Counted from the first letter of the stretch, positions 17,639-26,793 are shown. The stretch is DNA of 64,000 nucleotides from Arthrobacter sp. Soil764 (GCF_001428075.1 NZ_LMSI01000012.1:192507-256506), one strand, 5' to 3'. The notes: generated from the sequence alone by a model not told the origin. Made by a program: numbers and translations.

Positions 17639-18793
17639 GTGCGGATCGCAATTGTTGCCGAATCTTTTTTGCCGTTGATGAACGGTGTCACCCATTCCAT
17701 CCTGCGGGTCCTGGACCATCTCCAGGAGCGGGGCGACGAGGTCCTGGTCATAGCACCTTCCGCCCACGACGGGGAGGCAGACGAGGTCAAAGGCGCCGAG
17801 GTACACAGGCTCCCGTCGGTTCCGCTGGCGGGCTATACGAACGTGCGGGTGGCGCTGGGAGGGGTGTACCGGGTCAAGCGAATCCTTGCCGAGTACGCGC
17901 CCGAGGTAGTGCATCTTGCCTCGCCGTTCGTGCTGGGCTGGCGCGCCGCCCAGGCGGCCAGCCAACTGGGAATTCCCACCGTGGCCGTCTACCAGACCGA
18001 GGTCCCCGGCTACGCCGCCCGGTACGGTGTTCCATTCCTGGAGAACTGGGCCTGGAACCGGGTGGAGAACATCCACTTACTGGCAACACGCACGCTGGTG
18101 CCCTCCACGTTCGCGCTGAACCAGTTGCGCGGCCGGGGCATCCCGCGGGTACAGATGTGGCGGCGGGGTGTGGACACCGCACGGTTTTCGCCGGAAAAGC
18201 GCGACGACGGGTGGCGGGCCGCGGTGGCCCCCAACGGTGAACGGATCATCGGCTACGTGGGCAGGCTGGCGGTGGAAAAACAGGTGGAGGACCTGGCCGC
18301 CTTGTCCGGCATGCCCAACACCAGGTTGGTGATCGTGGGCGACGGACCGCAGCGCACAGCGCTGGAGACTGCACTCCCCCGCGCCGTATTCACCGGGTTC
18401 CTGGGCGGCGAGGAGCTGGCGCGGGCGGTGGCTTCCCTTGACCTGTTCGTCCATCCCGGCGAGTTCGAGACTTTTTGCCAGACCATCCAGGAGGCTATGG
18501 CATCGGGGGTTCCGGTGGTGGCCACGGGGCGTGGCGGGCCTTTGGACCTGGTGGAGAATTCGCGGACCGGGTGGCTTTACGAACCGGGCGACCTGTCAGC
18601 GATGCGCGCCAGGGTGCAGGACCTGGTGGGCGACGACGCCAAGCGCCGGGCGTTCGCGGCCGCCGCCCACGCCTCAGTACAGGACAGGACGTGGCCGGTG
18701 CTGTGCACGGAGCTGGTGCAGCACTACCGGGACGTCCTGCCGGCGGTTCCGGAAACCCCGCAGAAAATTTCCAGGGCAGGAGCAGCGTCATGA
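17639..18793 (+). CDS. GT4-family glycosyltransferase (mannosyltransferase-like)
   Basis: Retaining GT-B glycosyltransferase of 384 aa, resembling the MgtA/PimB alpha-mannosyltransferases of actinobacterial lipoglycan synthesis. The N-terminal domain starts RIAIVAESFLPLMNGVTHSI, with the family gly-asn loop and YQTEVPGYA. The C-terminal nucleotide-sugar site has GYVGRLAVEKQVEDL (about 205-219) and the E-x7-E motif within EFETFCQTIQEAMASGVPV. The start is GTG 17639. The stop overlaps the ATG of the UDP-glucose dehydrogenase gene (ATGA), implying coupled synthesis in one envelope-glycan pathway. Confidence 0.9.
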   Translation: MRIAIVAESFLPLMNGVTHSILRVLDHLQERGDEVLVIAPSAHDGEADEVKGAEVHRLPSVPLAGYTNVRVALGGVYRVKRILAEYAPEVVHLASPFVLGWRAAQAASQLGIPTVAVYQTEVPGYAARYGVPFLENWAWNRVENIHLLATRTLVPSTFALNQLRGRGIPRVQMWRRGVDTARFSPEKRDDGWRAAVAPNGERIIGYVGRLAVEKQVEDLAALSGMPNTRLVIVGDGPQRTALETALPRAVFTGFLGGEELARAVASLDLFVHPGEFETFCQTIQEAMASGVPVVATGRGGPLDLVENSRTGWLYEPGDLSAMRARVQDLVGDDAKRRAFAAAAHASVQDRTWPVLCTELVQHYRDVLPAVPETPQKISRAGAAS

Positions 18794-20160
18794 GGATTTC
18801 AGTAATCGGCTGCGGGTACCTGGGAGCCGTCCACGCGGCAACCCTCGCAGCAATGGGCCACGAGGTGGTGGGCATCGACGTCGACCCCGGGAAGGTACAG
18901 CACCTGGCACAGGGAGTGGCCCCCTTCCACGAGCCCGGGCTGGACGAGCTTCTCCAGGACGGGCGTGCCACCGGGAGGCTGACGTTCGCCACCGATCCGG
19001 CGGCCGCCAGGGACGCCCAAGTGCATTTCCTCTGTGTGGGGACCCCACAGGACAAAACGTCCGACCGCGCCGACCTCACGTTCCTGGTCTCCGCCCTCGA
19101 AACCCTGCTGCCGCACCTGGCTGCGGGCACCGTCGTCGTGGGCAAATCCACTGTGCCCGTTGGAACGGTGGACATGCTCCGCGGCATCCTGGCGCCGCGC
19201 CCCGACGTGCTGCTCGGCTGGAACCCCGAGTTCCTGCGGCAGGGCACCGCCGTCAAGGACTCGCTGGTGCCGGACCGGCTGGTCTATGGCGTGGAAGGCG
19301 GCCGGCCTGCTGGCTTCAACGCGGCAACGGGTGCGCCGTTGGGGGTCGCGGCAGCGCTGGATGCGGTCTACGAACCGCTGCTGGCAGCCGGGATCTCCCG
19401 CCTGGTCTGCAGCTTCGCCACGGCGGAGCTCATCAAGTCGGCTGCGAATGCGTACCTGGCCACCAAGATCAGCTTCATCAATGCCGTGGCCGGGCTGTGT
19501 GATGCCGCGGGCGCGGACGTGACGGAGCTCAGCGAGGCGATGGGGCTGGACCCGAGGATCGGCAGCCGGTATCTGCATGCGGGACTCGGCTTTGGCGGCG
19601 GCTGCCTGCCAAAGGACATCCGCAGCTTCAGCGCCCAGGCGGCCACACTCGGCGTGCCCGCGGTGCAAGACTGGATGCGCCTGGTTGATGGGGCCAACCT
19701 CGGCCAGCGTGAGCGCACGGTCAGCCTCGCCACGGAGTTGTGCGGCGGATCGTTGGCCGGGCGCGCAATCACCGTGCTGGGCGCGTCCTTCAAGCCCGAC
19801 ACCGATGACATCCGAGACTCCCCGGCACTGGACGTGGCGGACAGGCTGGCAGCTGCCGGGGCCCACGTCACCGTCACGGACCCCAAAGCGGTGAACCTTG
19901 CCTGGCGCCGCTACCCGCGCCTCCGCTTCGAGGCCTCCATTGAGAAGGCGCTCCAGGGCGCCGAACTGGTGCTGCTCCTCACCGAATGGGACGAGTACCG
20001 GCAGCTCTGCCCCGCGGTCGCCGGCCGGCAGGTACGACGGCGGGTGGTCCTGGATGCGCGGAACGTGCTGGATGCAGCGGCGTGGCAGGAAGAAGGCTGG
20101 GCAGTGCGGGGCCTCGGCACCCCCGCCGGGGCCGCGGTCACGGTTCCGGCGGTGGGTTGA
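18790..20160 (+). CDS. ugd: UDP-glucose 6-dehydrogenase
   Basis: Oxidises UDP-glucose twice with NAD+ to UDP-glucuronate for envelope polysaccharide or glycolipid synthesis. The 456 residues show the NAD loop VIGCGYLGAVHA (4-15), the central helix segment SAANAYLATKISFINAVA, and the catalytic Cys in GFGGGCLPKD. The C-terminal UDP-binding domain carries GASFKPDTDDIRDSPA. Start ATG 18790 overlaps the glycosyltransferase stop by four bases; the upstream in-frame extension is glycosyltransferase sequence read out of frame. Alternative: another member of the nucleotide-sugar dehydrogenase family, such as the UDP-ManNAc type. Confidence 0.92.
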   Translation: MRISVIGCGYLGAVHAATLAAMGHEVVGIDVDPGKVQHLAQGVAPFHEPGLDELLQDGRATGRLTFATDPAAARDAQVHFLCVGTPQDKTSDRADLTFLVSALETLLPHLAAGTVVVGKSTVPVGTVDMLRGILAPRPDVLLGWNPEFLRQGTAVKDSLVPDRLVYGVEGGRPAGFNAATGAPLGVAAALDAVYEPLLAAGISRLVCSFATAELIKSAANAYLATKISFINAVAGLCDAAGADVTELSEAMGLDPRIGSRYLHAGLGFGGGCLPKDIRSFSAQAATLGVPAVQDWMRLVDGANLGQRERTVSLATELCGGSLAGRAITVLGASFKPDTDDIRDSPALDVADRLAAAGAHVTVTDPKAVNLAWRRYPRLRFEASIEKALQGAELVLLLTEWDEYRQLCPAVAGRQVRRRVVLDARNVLDAAAWQEEGWAVRGLGTPAGAAVTVPAVG

Positions 20161-20190
20161 GGCCCACCCGGCGCTCCAATCCAGCCTGGT

Positions 20191-21054
20191 CTAGCCCAGG
20201 AGCCCGAGTTCGGCGAAGGCCAGCGCAACGCCGTTGCCCGCGGGCGGGGCGGTGATCCTGTCCGCCACGGCAAGAACGGCGGGATGGCCGCCCTCCACGG
20301 CGATGCCCACGGCTGCGTACTCAAGCATTTCAATGTCATTTGCGCTGTCGCCGATGGCAATGATGTCCGCCCTGTCCAGGCCGAGCCGGGCTTCCACGGC
20401 CTGGATGCCCACCGCCTTGTGGGTGCCGGCCATGAAGATCTCCCCCGCGCGGTCACCCAGCGCTGACAGGGAGCTGGGGATCAGCCCCACGTTCGGGCCG
20501 AAGGATTCCATCAAGTGGGTCAAAGGTACCGGTGAATCGAAGCAGGAGACCTTGGCATAGGAGGTGTTGCGGAGGTCATCTCCGTACTGCATCGGCCCCA
20601 GGATGTCCTCGAGCGGATCCACGTCCGTGCTAAGAACTCCGTCGTGCTGTGGACGGCCTGCGAAGACGGGGCCCAGCACCTCCCTCAGCCGCCGGTCCAC
20701 CCCGATCCGGCCGTACAGGGCCTCCGGGGCTTCCAGGATGTAGGCGGCGTGGTGCGCATCCAGGGCCTCCACAATGCGTGCCGCCAGTTCCGGTTCAAAA
20801 CGGGCGTCCTTCAGGATCTCCCCATTGACCTCTACGCGGGCACCGGCCCCGGTAATGGTGCCGTCAAATCCCGCGTCCAGGATGTGCGTAGGGACCATGG
20901 ACAGTGGGCGGCCGGTACAGACAAAGACCAGGTGTCCGAGTTTCCGGGCAGTCCGCACCGCATTCACATGCGCTGCCGGAGCGAGTCCATGGTCGGCGTA
21001 CGTTCCGTCGATGTCGAGAAAGATGGCACGGGGCCTGGCGGTCTGGCTGGGCAT
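20191..21054 (-). CDS. Cof-type HAD-superfamily phosphatase
   Basis: Probable sugar-phosphate or nucleotide phosphatase (HAD IIB, 287 aa). The nucleophile motif is IFLDIDGTYAD (11-21; DxD). The Ser/Thr motif is FVCTGRP, and a cap domain runs about 85-200. The C-terminal block IAIGDSANDIEML holds the Mg-binding acidic residues. Everything needed for activity is present. It ends 30 bases from the convergent ugd gene. The substrate is unknown. Confidence 0.9.
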   Translation of the reverse strand: MPSQTARPRAIFLDIDGTYADHGLAPAAHVNAVRTARKLGHLVFVCTGRPLSMVPTHILDAGFDGTITGAGARVEVNGEILKDARFEPELAARIVEALDAHHAAYILEAPEALYGRIGVDRRLREVLGPVFAGRPQHDGVLSTDVDPLEDILGPMQYGDDLRNTSYAKVSCFDSPVPLTHLMESFGPNVGLIPSSLSALGDRAGEIFMAGTHKAVGIQAVEARLGLDRADIIAIGDSANDIEMLEYAAVGIAVEGGHPAVLAVADRITAPPAGNGVALAFAELGLLG

Positions 21055-21372
21055 GCCTGCGCTCCTTGGTCTGATCCGGGACTTGCCATCCTATCCGCGG
21101 AACACGGCGCCGGCCCGGCAGCCAAGCTGCGGTCCGCACGGGCGATGAGCCGCGGCGCACACCGAAATGCGCGATTTATGAGCCATGAACCAAGCCGGCC
21201 ACCGGGAAATCAAGGATCTCCAACACCGTCATGGATAAAAGATCCGCATTCCTGCCGCGAAACTGACAGTCATCCTGTGATATTCAAAGTCTTGCACAGT
21301 AGTAAGCCTGCTGATTGAATGATGGAACCGGAAATGGGGGCCCGGCACAACTTACTGACAAGGAGTGGCAAC
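21055..21372 (+). other. Spacer upstream of the GlsB-type gene, with stress-palindrome relative
   Basis: No gene is supported. TAAGCCTGCTGA at 21303-21314 resembles the palindrome upstream of the DUF2382 gene and lies 59 bases before ATG 21373. The sequence AAATGCGCGATTTATG near 21168 resembles AAATGCGCGACTTTTG near 38728, a possible dispersed extragenic element. The minus-strand promoter of the phosphatase gene should also be here. Confidence 0.45.
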
Positions 21373-21642
21373 ATGGGCATTATCGGATTTCTCATTTTGG
21401 GCCTGATTGCTGGAGCCATTGCGAAGGCCATCCTGCCAGGTCGCCAAGGCGGCGGCTGGGTAGTGACCCTGGTCCTCGGCGTAGTCGGAGCCATCCTGGG
21501 CGGTTGGATCGGATCGCTCATCTTTGGCGGTGGACTGGCCGAATTCTTCGATCTCAGGACGTGGCTGCTGGCCATCCTCGGCTCCATCATCGTTCTCCTG
21601 ATCTATGGAGCAGTCACCAACCGCAGCGGCCGCCGGGTGTAG
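21373..21642 (+). CDS. GlsB/YeaQ/YmgE-family stress membrane protein
   Basis: Small transglycosylase-associated-type integral membrane protein of 89 aa. Three glycine-rich helices occur (about 3-20, 28-50, 58-78). The hallmark start GIIGFLILGLIAGAIAKAI and GGGWVVTLVLGVVGAILGG identify the family. ATG 21373 is chosen for the AAGGAG ten bases upstream. The family is induced by osmotic, acid or stationary stress in several bacteria; the biochemical role is unknown. A clear terminator follows. Confidence 0.93.
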   Translation: MGIIGFLILGLIAGAIAKAILPGRQGGGWVVTLVLGVVGAILGGWIGSLIFGGGLAEFFDLRTWLLAILGSIIVLLIYGAVTNRSGRRV

Positions 21643-21668
21643 CCGCAGCACATAAATAATTAAGTAAG

Positions 21669-21705
21669 AAGCGCCGGACTCCGCAAAAGGAGGACGGCGC
21701 TTTTT
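21669..21705 (+). terminator. Rho-independent terminator of the GlsB-type gene
   Basis: AAGCGCCG (21669-21676) pairs with CGGCGCTT, with an inner CTCC/GGAG stem, followed by a run of five T. Classical intrinsic terminator. Confidence 0.9.
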
Positions 21706-21787
21706 ACGTCCAACGTGGCAAATTTGCGGCTCCCCGTACGCATCCAATTCCCGTGGATGGCCTTTATGATGGCGAAGGGGTGGTGTG

Positions 21788-23977
21788 ATGACCAGTTTTA
21801 CGGGCCGTGACAAGAATGTGGCATTACAAACTTTTGGTGTTGTCATGGACGAGAGTCCGGACGCGCTGCTGGCACTGACTACAGAGGGCATCATTCTTGC
21901 GGCCAACCCGGCAGCATCGAGGCTCTTCGGCTTGGCGGAGGAGGCCCTTACCGGCAGGGACCACCGCCAACTGATCGCGGAGGGCTTCCGTGACGAGGTG
22001 GGCCTGTTGTTCCACCAACTCCTTGCAGAGCCGGAAGAGTATCCGCGGCCGCGCGAGATCATGGGGCTGCGCCAGGACGGTGCCGAGATCCCCATCGAGG
22101 TTGCGGCCGCACTCCTCCCCCAGCGAGCCGCGGCCGACACTCGTGGGGAGCCTGGACCGGCGGGGCATGCAGGAGAAATGACTGCGCAATCCGAAGCGCG
22201 CCTGCTGCTTTCAGCCCGCGGCACGGCTCACCGCAAGGCGGCGGACGATGGCCTGCGGGAGGCGATGTCCTTGCTGACGGCCACCCTTGAATCCACTGCC
22301 GACGGCATCCTGGTGATGGGCAACGACGGCAGGGTTGCAGGCTTCAACGAACAATTCCTGACCATGTGGGGCATCCGGCCGGAACTTATGGAAGCGGACA
22401 GCGAAGAACCGGTCATGCAGCTCGTCGTGGAGCAGGTGGCAGATCCTGTGGCCTTCACGGCCCGGCTGGGGGAACTCCAGCAGGACCCGGCCGCCGAAAG
22501 CCATGACGTGGTTGAGTTCAGGGACGGCCGTACCTATGAACGGTATTCCCGCCCCCAGCGGGTGGGGGAAAAGATCGTCGGCCGGGTTTGGAGCTTCCGC
22601 GATGTCACGCCGCGGCGGAAAGCGCAGGAGCAGGCGCACCGGGCCATGATGGACCTGGCCGTGCAGGCTGAAAAGCTGCGGGCCATGGCGTTCCAGGACC
22701 CGCTGACCGGACTGGCGAACAGGGCGGTGTTCAACGACGCCCTGGCCGAAGCACTGCTGGAACCCCGGCTGAAGACGGTGGACGTCCTGCTCCTTGACCT
22801 GGACGACTTCAAGGAGGTCAATGACATCCTTGGCCACCAGGCGGGCGATGACATGCTCATCGAAGTGGCACGCCGGCTCCGGGGCTGCGTCCCAACGGCA
22901 GACGTTGTTGCACGGCTGGGCGGGGACGAGTTCGTGGTGCTCATGACGGCGTGCCCGGACGCCGACGCCATCGCGGCGTGTATCGTTCGCTGCCTTCACG
23001 TTCCGGTGACCATCAACGGCAGCGTCCTGCGGCCCAGCCTGAGCCTGGGCCTCGCCTCCCTGGGGCAGGACAGCGTTGGGCCGTCGGAGCTGCTGCGGCA
23101 CGCGGACATCGCGATGTATGCAGCCAAGGCGGCAGGGAAGAACCGGTTCCTGCGCTTCCATCCGGACATGATGCAGGCTTTGGTGCAGCGCACGCACATG
23201 GAAAGCGGGCTGCGGCTGGCCGTACCGCGCGGCGAAATCACCGTGGACTTCCAGCCCATCGTTTCGCAGCGCATGGGGCAGGTGGTCCAACTGGAGGCGC
23301 TGGCCAGGTGGGACCGCGATGGCGAGCGGGTGCCGCCGTCGATCTTTATCCCGTTGGCCGAGCGGACGGGGCTGATCAGTGAAATCGGGGCCGAAGTGAT
23401 GGCTTCCGGGATGGTGCAGTTGGCACATTGGCTCAGCGAGGATCCCTCGCGTTCCCTGGCCGTCAACGTCTCCGGCGTCCAGCTGCAGGAACCGGACTTC
23501 GCCGAGTCCGTCCTGAGGCTGGCGAAGGCCAGCGGCGTGGCCCCCTACCAGCTGGTCATGGAAGTCACCGAGAGCGTGTTCTTCGACGCCGACTGCAGCC
23601 TGATCCGGCAGCTCAGCACGCTCCGCGACGCCGGGGCCAGGGTGGCGCTGGATGATTTCGGCACAGGCTACTCCTCGCTGGGCCGGTTGCAGGACCTGCC
23701 GGTGGACACGGTGAAGATCGACAAGTCGTTCGTGTCCATGGTGCGGACCGGAAACGAACGCCTGCCCATTCTCAGCTCCATGATCAACATGGCCCACAGC
23801 CTGGGACTGACAGTCACTGCGGAAGGGATCGAGACGGTGGCACAGGCAGATTACCTGGCGGCGCTGGAGTGCGATTCGCTGCAGGGTTATTTGTTCTCAC
23901 TGCCGGAGCCCGGCGACCGGCTCGGGCAGGCCCTGCACCACGCAGAGGAGGCGCTGAACGCTTTGAAGGGGCGCTAG
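21788..23977 (+). CDS. PAS-PAS-GGDEF-EAL cyclic-di-GMP signalling protein
   Basis: Cytosolic enzyme of about 729 aa that may both make and degrade c-di-GMP. Two PAS-like sensor regions (about 15-110 and 160-280) precede a GGDEF domain with intact RLGGDEF near 376-382 and an EAL domain starting LEALARW near 502. The phosphodiesterase residues are conserved: NVSGVQLQ, EVTESV, LDDFGTGYSSLG, KIDKSFV and AEGIET. No transmembrane segment is seen. ATG 21788 follows GTG 21785 directly; GAAGGGG lies upstream. The first PAS probably senses a soluble ligand or redox state. Confidence 0.94.
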   Translation: MTSFTGRDKNVALQTFGVVMDESPDALLALTTEGIILAANPAASRLFGLAEEALTGRDHRQLIAEGFRDEVGLLFHQLLAEPEEYPRPREIMGLRQDGAEIPIEVAAALLPQRAAADTRGEPGPAGHAGEMTAQSEARLLLSARGTAHRKAADDGLREAMSLLTATLESTADGILVMGNDGRVAGFNEQFLTMWGIRPELMEADSEEPVMQLVVEQVADPVAFTARLGELQQDPAAESHDVVEFRDGRTYERYSRPQRVGEKIVGRVWSFRDVTPRRKAQEQAHRAMMDLAVQAEKLRAMAFQDPLTGLANRAVFNDALAEALLEPRLKTVDVLLLDLDDFKEVNDILGHQAGDDMLIEVARRLRGCVPTADVVARLGGDEFVVLMTACPDADAIAACIVRCLHVPVTINGSVLRPSLSLGLASLGQDSVGPSELLRHADIAMYAAKAAGKNRFLRFHPDMMQALVQRTHMESGLRLAVPRGEITVDFQPIVSQRMGQVVQLEALARWDRDGERVPPSIFIPLAERTGLISEIGAEVMASGMVQLAHWLSEDPSRSLAVNVSGVQLQEPDFAESVLRLAKASGVAPYQLVMEVTESVFFDADCSLIRQLSTLRDAGARVALDDFGTGYSSLGRLQDLPVDTVKIDKSFVSMVRTGNERLPILSSMINMAHSLGLTVTAEGIETVAQADYLAALECDSLQGYLFSLPEPGDRLGQALHHAEEALNALKGR

Positions 23978-24007
23978 GCACGGCGCCCGCAACCTGGGCT
24001 GCTTCGC

Positions 24008-24385
24008 CTAGGCTGCTTCCTGCCGGCCGGAACGCTGCGGCTTGGCCGGTGCCTGTTGGGAGACGGCGGGTTGCGCAGGGGAAGCTTCAGGCTGCGACGC
24101 TTCCCCAGCCTCGGAGGAAAGGTTGGCCTCCACGGCAGGTGCGGCGCCGCGGTTACGGCGCCAGCGGCGGACCAGATCGACGGCGGCAAGCAGCCCCGCG
24201 AGGGGGGTCAGAACCGCGGCGCCGTAGACGAACAGCATCCAGGTCAGGGTGGTAAGCGGCGGCTGGTTGTTGTTGAGCAGTGACAGTCCGCCGAGCATGC
24301 CCACGACCCAAAACAGCACCACGGCCGTCAGTACGGCGCCGGCAGGAAAATACTGGTTGGTCACGACTTTTTTCAGGGTTTCCAT
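24008..24385 (-). CDS. Two-helix membrane protein of unknown function (125 aa)
   Basis: No family recognised. Two transmembrane helices (about 15-38 and 46-68) are followed by a basic patch RRWRRNR and a disordered Ala/Glu/Gln/Pro-rich tail. Topology suggests both ends in the cytoplasm. GCAGGAGGAAG gives a good ribosome site before ATG 24385. It converges with the GGDEF-EAL gene and lies divergent from the DHFR-like gene. Confidence 0.78.
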   Translation of the reverse strand: METLKKVVTNQYFPAGAVLTAVVLFWVVGMLGGLSLLNNNQPPLTTLTWMLFVYGAAVLTPLAGLLAAVDLVRRWRRNRGAAPAVEANLSSEAGEASQPEASPAQPAVSQQAPAKPQRSGRQEAA

Positions 24386-24609
24386 GCACTTCCTCCTGCC
24401 TGGCCGGGGGACGGCAAAAGCCGCTCAAAGACAAGTATGGGGCCCGGCCGGCATGAAACTGCGCAAGACGACACGGCGAGTGATGAAGCTAACGCAAGCA
24501 CCCGCCGTCGTAAGGCTTCCCTGGCCAAAAAGGCCCTGCCCGCGCCCTTCCCGGAACAGCCTTGGGCGAATACCGTAATGCCTGTCCGCCCAAAAAACTG
24601 GAGGTTCCC

Positions 24610-25161
24610 ATGCGCAAAGTCACTGCCGGCCTGTTCCACTCCGTGGACGGGGTGGTGTCCGAACCTTTCAAGTTCCAGTTCGACAGCTTCGACGAGGAAC
24701 TTGGCGCGGGCCTGACCAGGATGATGGACACCGTGGATACCGTGGTCCTGGGCCGCGTCAGCTACCAGGAGTGGGCCGATTATTGGCCGAACGCCTCGAC
24801 TGACCAGGACTTCGCCGCGTTCATCAACCCGGTGGAGAAGTTCGTTGCCTCCCGCACCCTCACCGGGCCGCTGGAATGGCAGAATTCCCAACTGATGGAC
24901 GCACCGCTGGAGGAGTTCGTTGCCCGCTTGAAGGAGCGCGACGGCGGCGAGATCGCCGTGTGCGGAAGCATCTCCGTGGTGCGGCAGCTGCTCTTCGCCG
25001 GGCTGCTGGACTCGCTGCAGTTGATGACCCATCCGGTCATTGCCGGCAGCGGCCGCAAGCTGTTCCAGGACGGCGACCCACTGACCCGGCTGGTGCTGCA
25101 GGACCAGTCCACCACCAGCAAGGGCAACGTGCTGAGCACGTATGGGGTCCGCGGGGACTAG
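24610..25161 (+). CDS. Dihydrofolate reductase / RibD C-terminal family protein
   Basis: Putative NADPH-dependent reductase of 183 aa. The fold is read from RKVTAGLFHSVDGVVSEP at the N-terminus, VLGRVSYQEWADYWP, and AVCGSISVVRQLLFAGLLDSLQL, the RibD/DHFR nucleotide-binding region. HPVIAGSGRKLFQDGD is the usual C-terminal block. Stand-alone members of this family rarely act as true DHFR and most substrates are unknown. ATG 24610 was chosen because GGAGG precedes it; the upstream extension to 24562 has no site. Confidence 0.88.
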   Translation: MRKVTAGLFHSVDGVVSEPFKFQFDSFDEELGAGLTRMMDTVDTVVLGRVSYQEWADYWPNASTDQDFAAFINPVEKFVASRTLTGPLEWQNSQLMDAPLEEFVARLKERDGGEIAVCGSISVVRQLLFAGLLDSLQLMTHPVIAGSGRKLFQDGDPLTRLVLQDQSTTSKGNVLSTYGVRGD

Positions 25162-25198
25162 GTTTTGCACGGCCTGCTGCGACGGCCGCCCCGGAATT

Positions 25199-25266
25199 GG
25201 GGCACATTGACACGGACCCGCCGGAGATCAGGGCCTGCACGGCCCGTTTCCCATTCAATGTGCCCC
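25199..25266. repeat. Large inverted repeat between convergent genes
   Basis: Perfect 12-bp arms GGGGCACATTGA (25199-25210) and TCAATGTGCCCC (25255-25266) enclose 44 bases containing a nested GGGCC/GGCCC stem. It may serve as a bidirectional terminator for the DHFR-like and DUF3846-like genes. Confidence 0.65.
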
Positions 25267-25298
25267 ACGACGGAAGGCCACACCGGAGGTACGCGGAC

Positions 25299-25649
25299 CT
25301 ACGCGGCCAGCGGCGCCCCGAAAAGCTCCTCCGCGAGCCGGGCCAGATGGTCCGGGATGTCCGCTTCAGCCCCGTGTTCGCCGCGGCCAAGGAAGACGGC
25401 GGTGCCGCGGATCCCGTCAAGGTCCAGGCCGCATTCGTGCATCAGCTGCCCGGCGCGGACGTTGACCGGCAGGAGCATGGTGACGCTTTCGGCGTTCAGG
25501 TAGACATGCCAGTCGCCGCGGATTACCGACTCCAGCGGCCCATCCACCAAGGCTTCCAGGGCCTGCAGGTCCGCGGGCACCTGCTCGATGCGGATCGGTT
25601 CGGAATTGCCGGCCGGTACTACAAGTGCTGTGTAAGTTCTGTTGTCCAT
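25299..25649 (-). CDS. Small soluble protein, DUF3846-like (116 aa)
   Basis: Acidic cytosolic protein. The order of elements fits DUF3846-type proteins: an N-terminal strand TYTALVVPAGN, then IEQVPADLQALEALVDGPLE, WHVYLNAES, and LPVNVRAGQLM near the middle, ending in a GTAVFLG turn. Such proteins are often phage- or plasmid-associated and their role is unknown; the assignment is tentative. ATG 25649 is taken; the frame extends to 25814, but the extension is implausible. It is 71 bases from the stop of mmuM on the same strand. Confidence 0.75.
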   Translation of the reverse strand: MDNRTYTALVVPAGNSEPIRIEQVPADLQALEALVDGPLESVIRGDWHVYLNAESVTMLLPVNVRAGQLMHECGLDLDGIRGTAVFLGRGEHGAEADIPDHLARLAEELFGAPLAA

Positions 25650-25720
25650 GGTTCGTTTCTCCATAGGTTTTAACACCTGTGGATCCGCCAGTGTTCCTGA
25701 ACCGGCGCAATGACGTGAAG

Positions 25721-26671
25721 CTAGGCGTTGCCCGCCCGCCGGGCCAATACGGCTATGTCGCGGGGTGTGGTCCGGCAGCAGCCACCCACGATCCGGGCAC
25801 CAAGCTTCCTCCACTCAGGGGCGGCTGAGCCAAGGCTGGCGGGGGCGCCTGCTGCCGCGGTCAGGTCCTGGCTCCACGTCTTTGTCCCCGGATCGTAGGT
25901 CTCCCCCGAGTTGGGGTAGGCCACCAGCGGCTTGTCCGTGTGCTCCCGCAGTGCTGCGAGCGCCGGCGTGACGAGGTTGAGCGGGACGCAGTTCACCCCT
26001 ATTGCGGCGACGTGCGGCTGGCCGTCAAGGAGCCGGGCCACGTCGGCAAGCGGAGTTCCGTCGCTGATGTGCCCGCCGTCGCGCAGTGAAAAGGAGAACC
26101 AGGTGTCGACGCCGCGTTCCCGGCTGAGTGACAGCAGGGCTTCGGCTTCGGCGAAGGAAGGCAGTGTTTCAAAGGCCAGGAGGTCGACGCCGGCGTTGAC
26201 CAAGGCGGCCATCCGGGGGCCATGGAAGTCCCTGAACTCCGCCGGGCTGAGCACGTAGTCACCGCGGTATTCGGAACCATCAGCGAGGTAGGCGCCATAG
26301 GGTCCCACGGAACCGGCGACCAGCAGCGGCCCGGCATCGGGATGCCCGGCCAGGTGCTCCTGGCGCGCTTCAGCCGCCAGCTGGACGGACAGGGCAACCA
26401 GTTCCAGGGCTTCCCGGCCTCCAATCCCCCGCGCGGCAAAACCCTGGGGCGTGGCCTGATAGCTGGCGGTGGTGGCGATGTTGGCACCCGCCGCGAAGTA
26501 GTCCCGGTGAACGTCCCGGATGAGGTCGGGCTGTTCCAGCAGCACTTTGGCAGACCACAGGGGGTCTGCCAGGTTGCAGCCGCGGGCCTCCAGCTCCGTT
26601 GCAAGGGCGCCATCGGAGACCAGGGGGCTTTCCTGTGAAAGGAGGCTGGACAGGGGTGCGTTGCTGGGCAT
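25721..26671 (-). CDS. mmuM: Homocysteine S-methyltransferase
   Basis: Transfers a methyl group from S-methylmethionine or S-adenosylmethionine to homocysteine, giving methionine. The 316 residues contain SDGALATELEARG, the substrate segment, and the three zinc-ligand cysteines (GVNC and VGGCCR near the C-terminus). All are intact. The frame is open to 26767, but ATG 26671 with GGAGT upstream is the sensible start. The AT-rich leader contains a Fur/Zur-like palindrome about 35 bases upstream, suggesting metal-dependent control of this zinc enzyme or of the divergent operon. Confidence 0.93.
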   Translation of the reverse strand: MPSNAPLSSLLSQESPLVSDGALATELEARGCNLADPLWSAKVLLEQPDLIRDVHRDYFAAGANIATTASYQATPQGFAARGIGGREALELVALSVQLAAEARQEHLAGHPDAGPLLVAGSVGPYGAYLADGSEYRGDYVLSPAEFRDFHGPRMAALVNAGVDLLAFETLPSFAEAEALLSLSRERGVDTWFSFSLRDGGHISDGTPLADVARLLDGQPHVAAIGVNCVPLNLVTPALAALREHTDKPLVAYPNSGETYDPGTKTWSQDLTAAAGAPASLGSAAPEWRKLGARIVGGCCRTTPRDIAVLARRAGNA

Positions 26672-26700
26672 GCCGACTCCGAACTGGATAACTGCGTTGA

Positions 26701-26715
26701 CAATAATCATTATAA
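26701..26715. promoter_or_regulatory. Fur/Zur-type operator candidate
   Basis: ATAATCATTAT (26703-26713) is a perfect 11-bp palindrome identical to one half of the classical Fur/Zur 19-mer core. It sits in a strikingly AT-rich patch of a GC-rich genome, between mmuM (minus) and the NIF3-domain-like gene (plus). It could control either or both. Confidence 0.45.
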
Positions 26716-26793
26716 ACAATTTCTCATGCTTGTAATGAACATCACTGTGTGCCACGATGACAGGCATCTACGAGCCATATAGGAGGACCACAC

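Noticed and set aside
22211..23797. 528-codon minus-strand frame over the GGDEF-EAL gene
   Set aside because: Antisense shadow of a protein with intact catalytic motifs.
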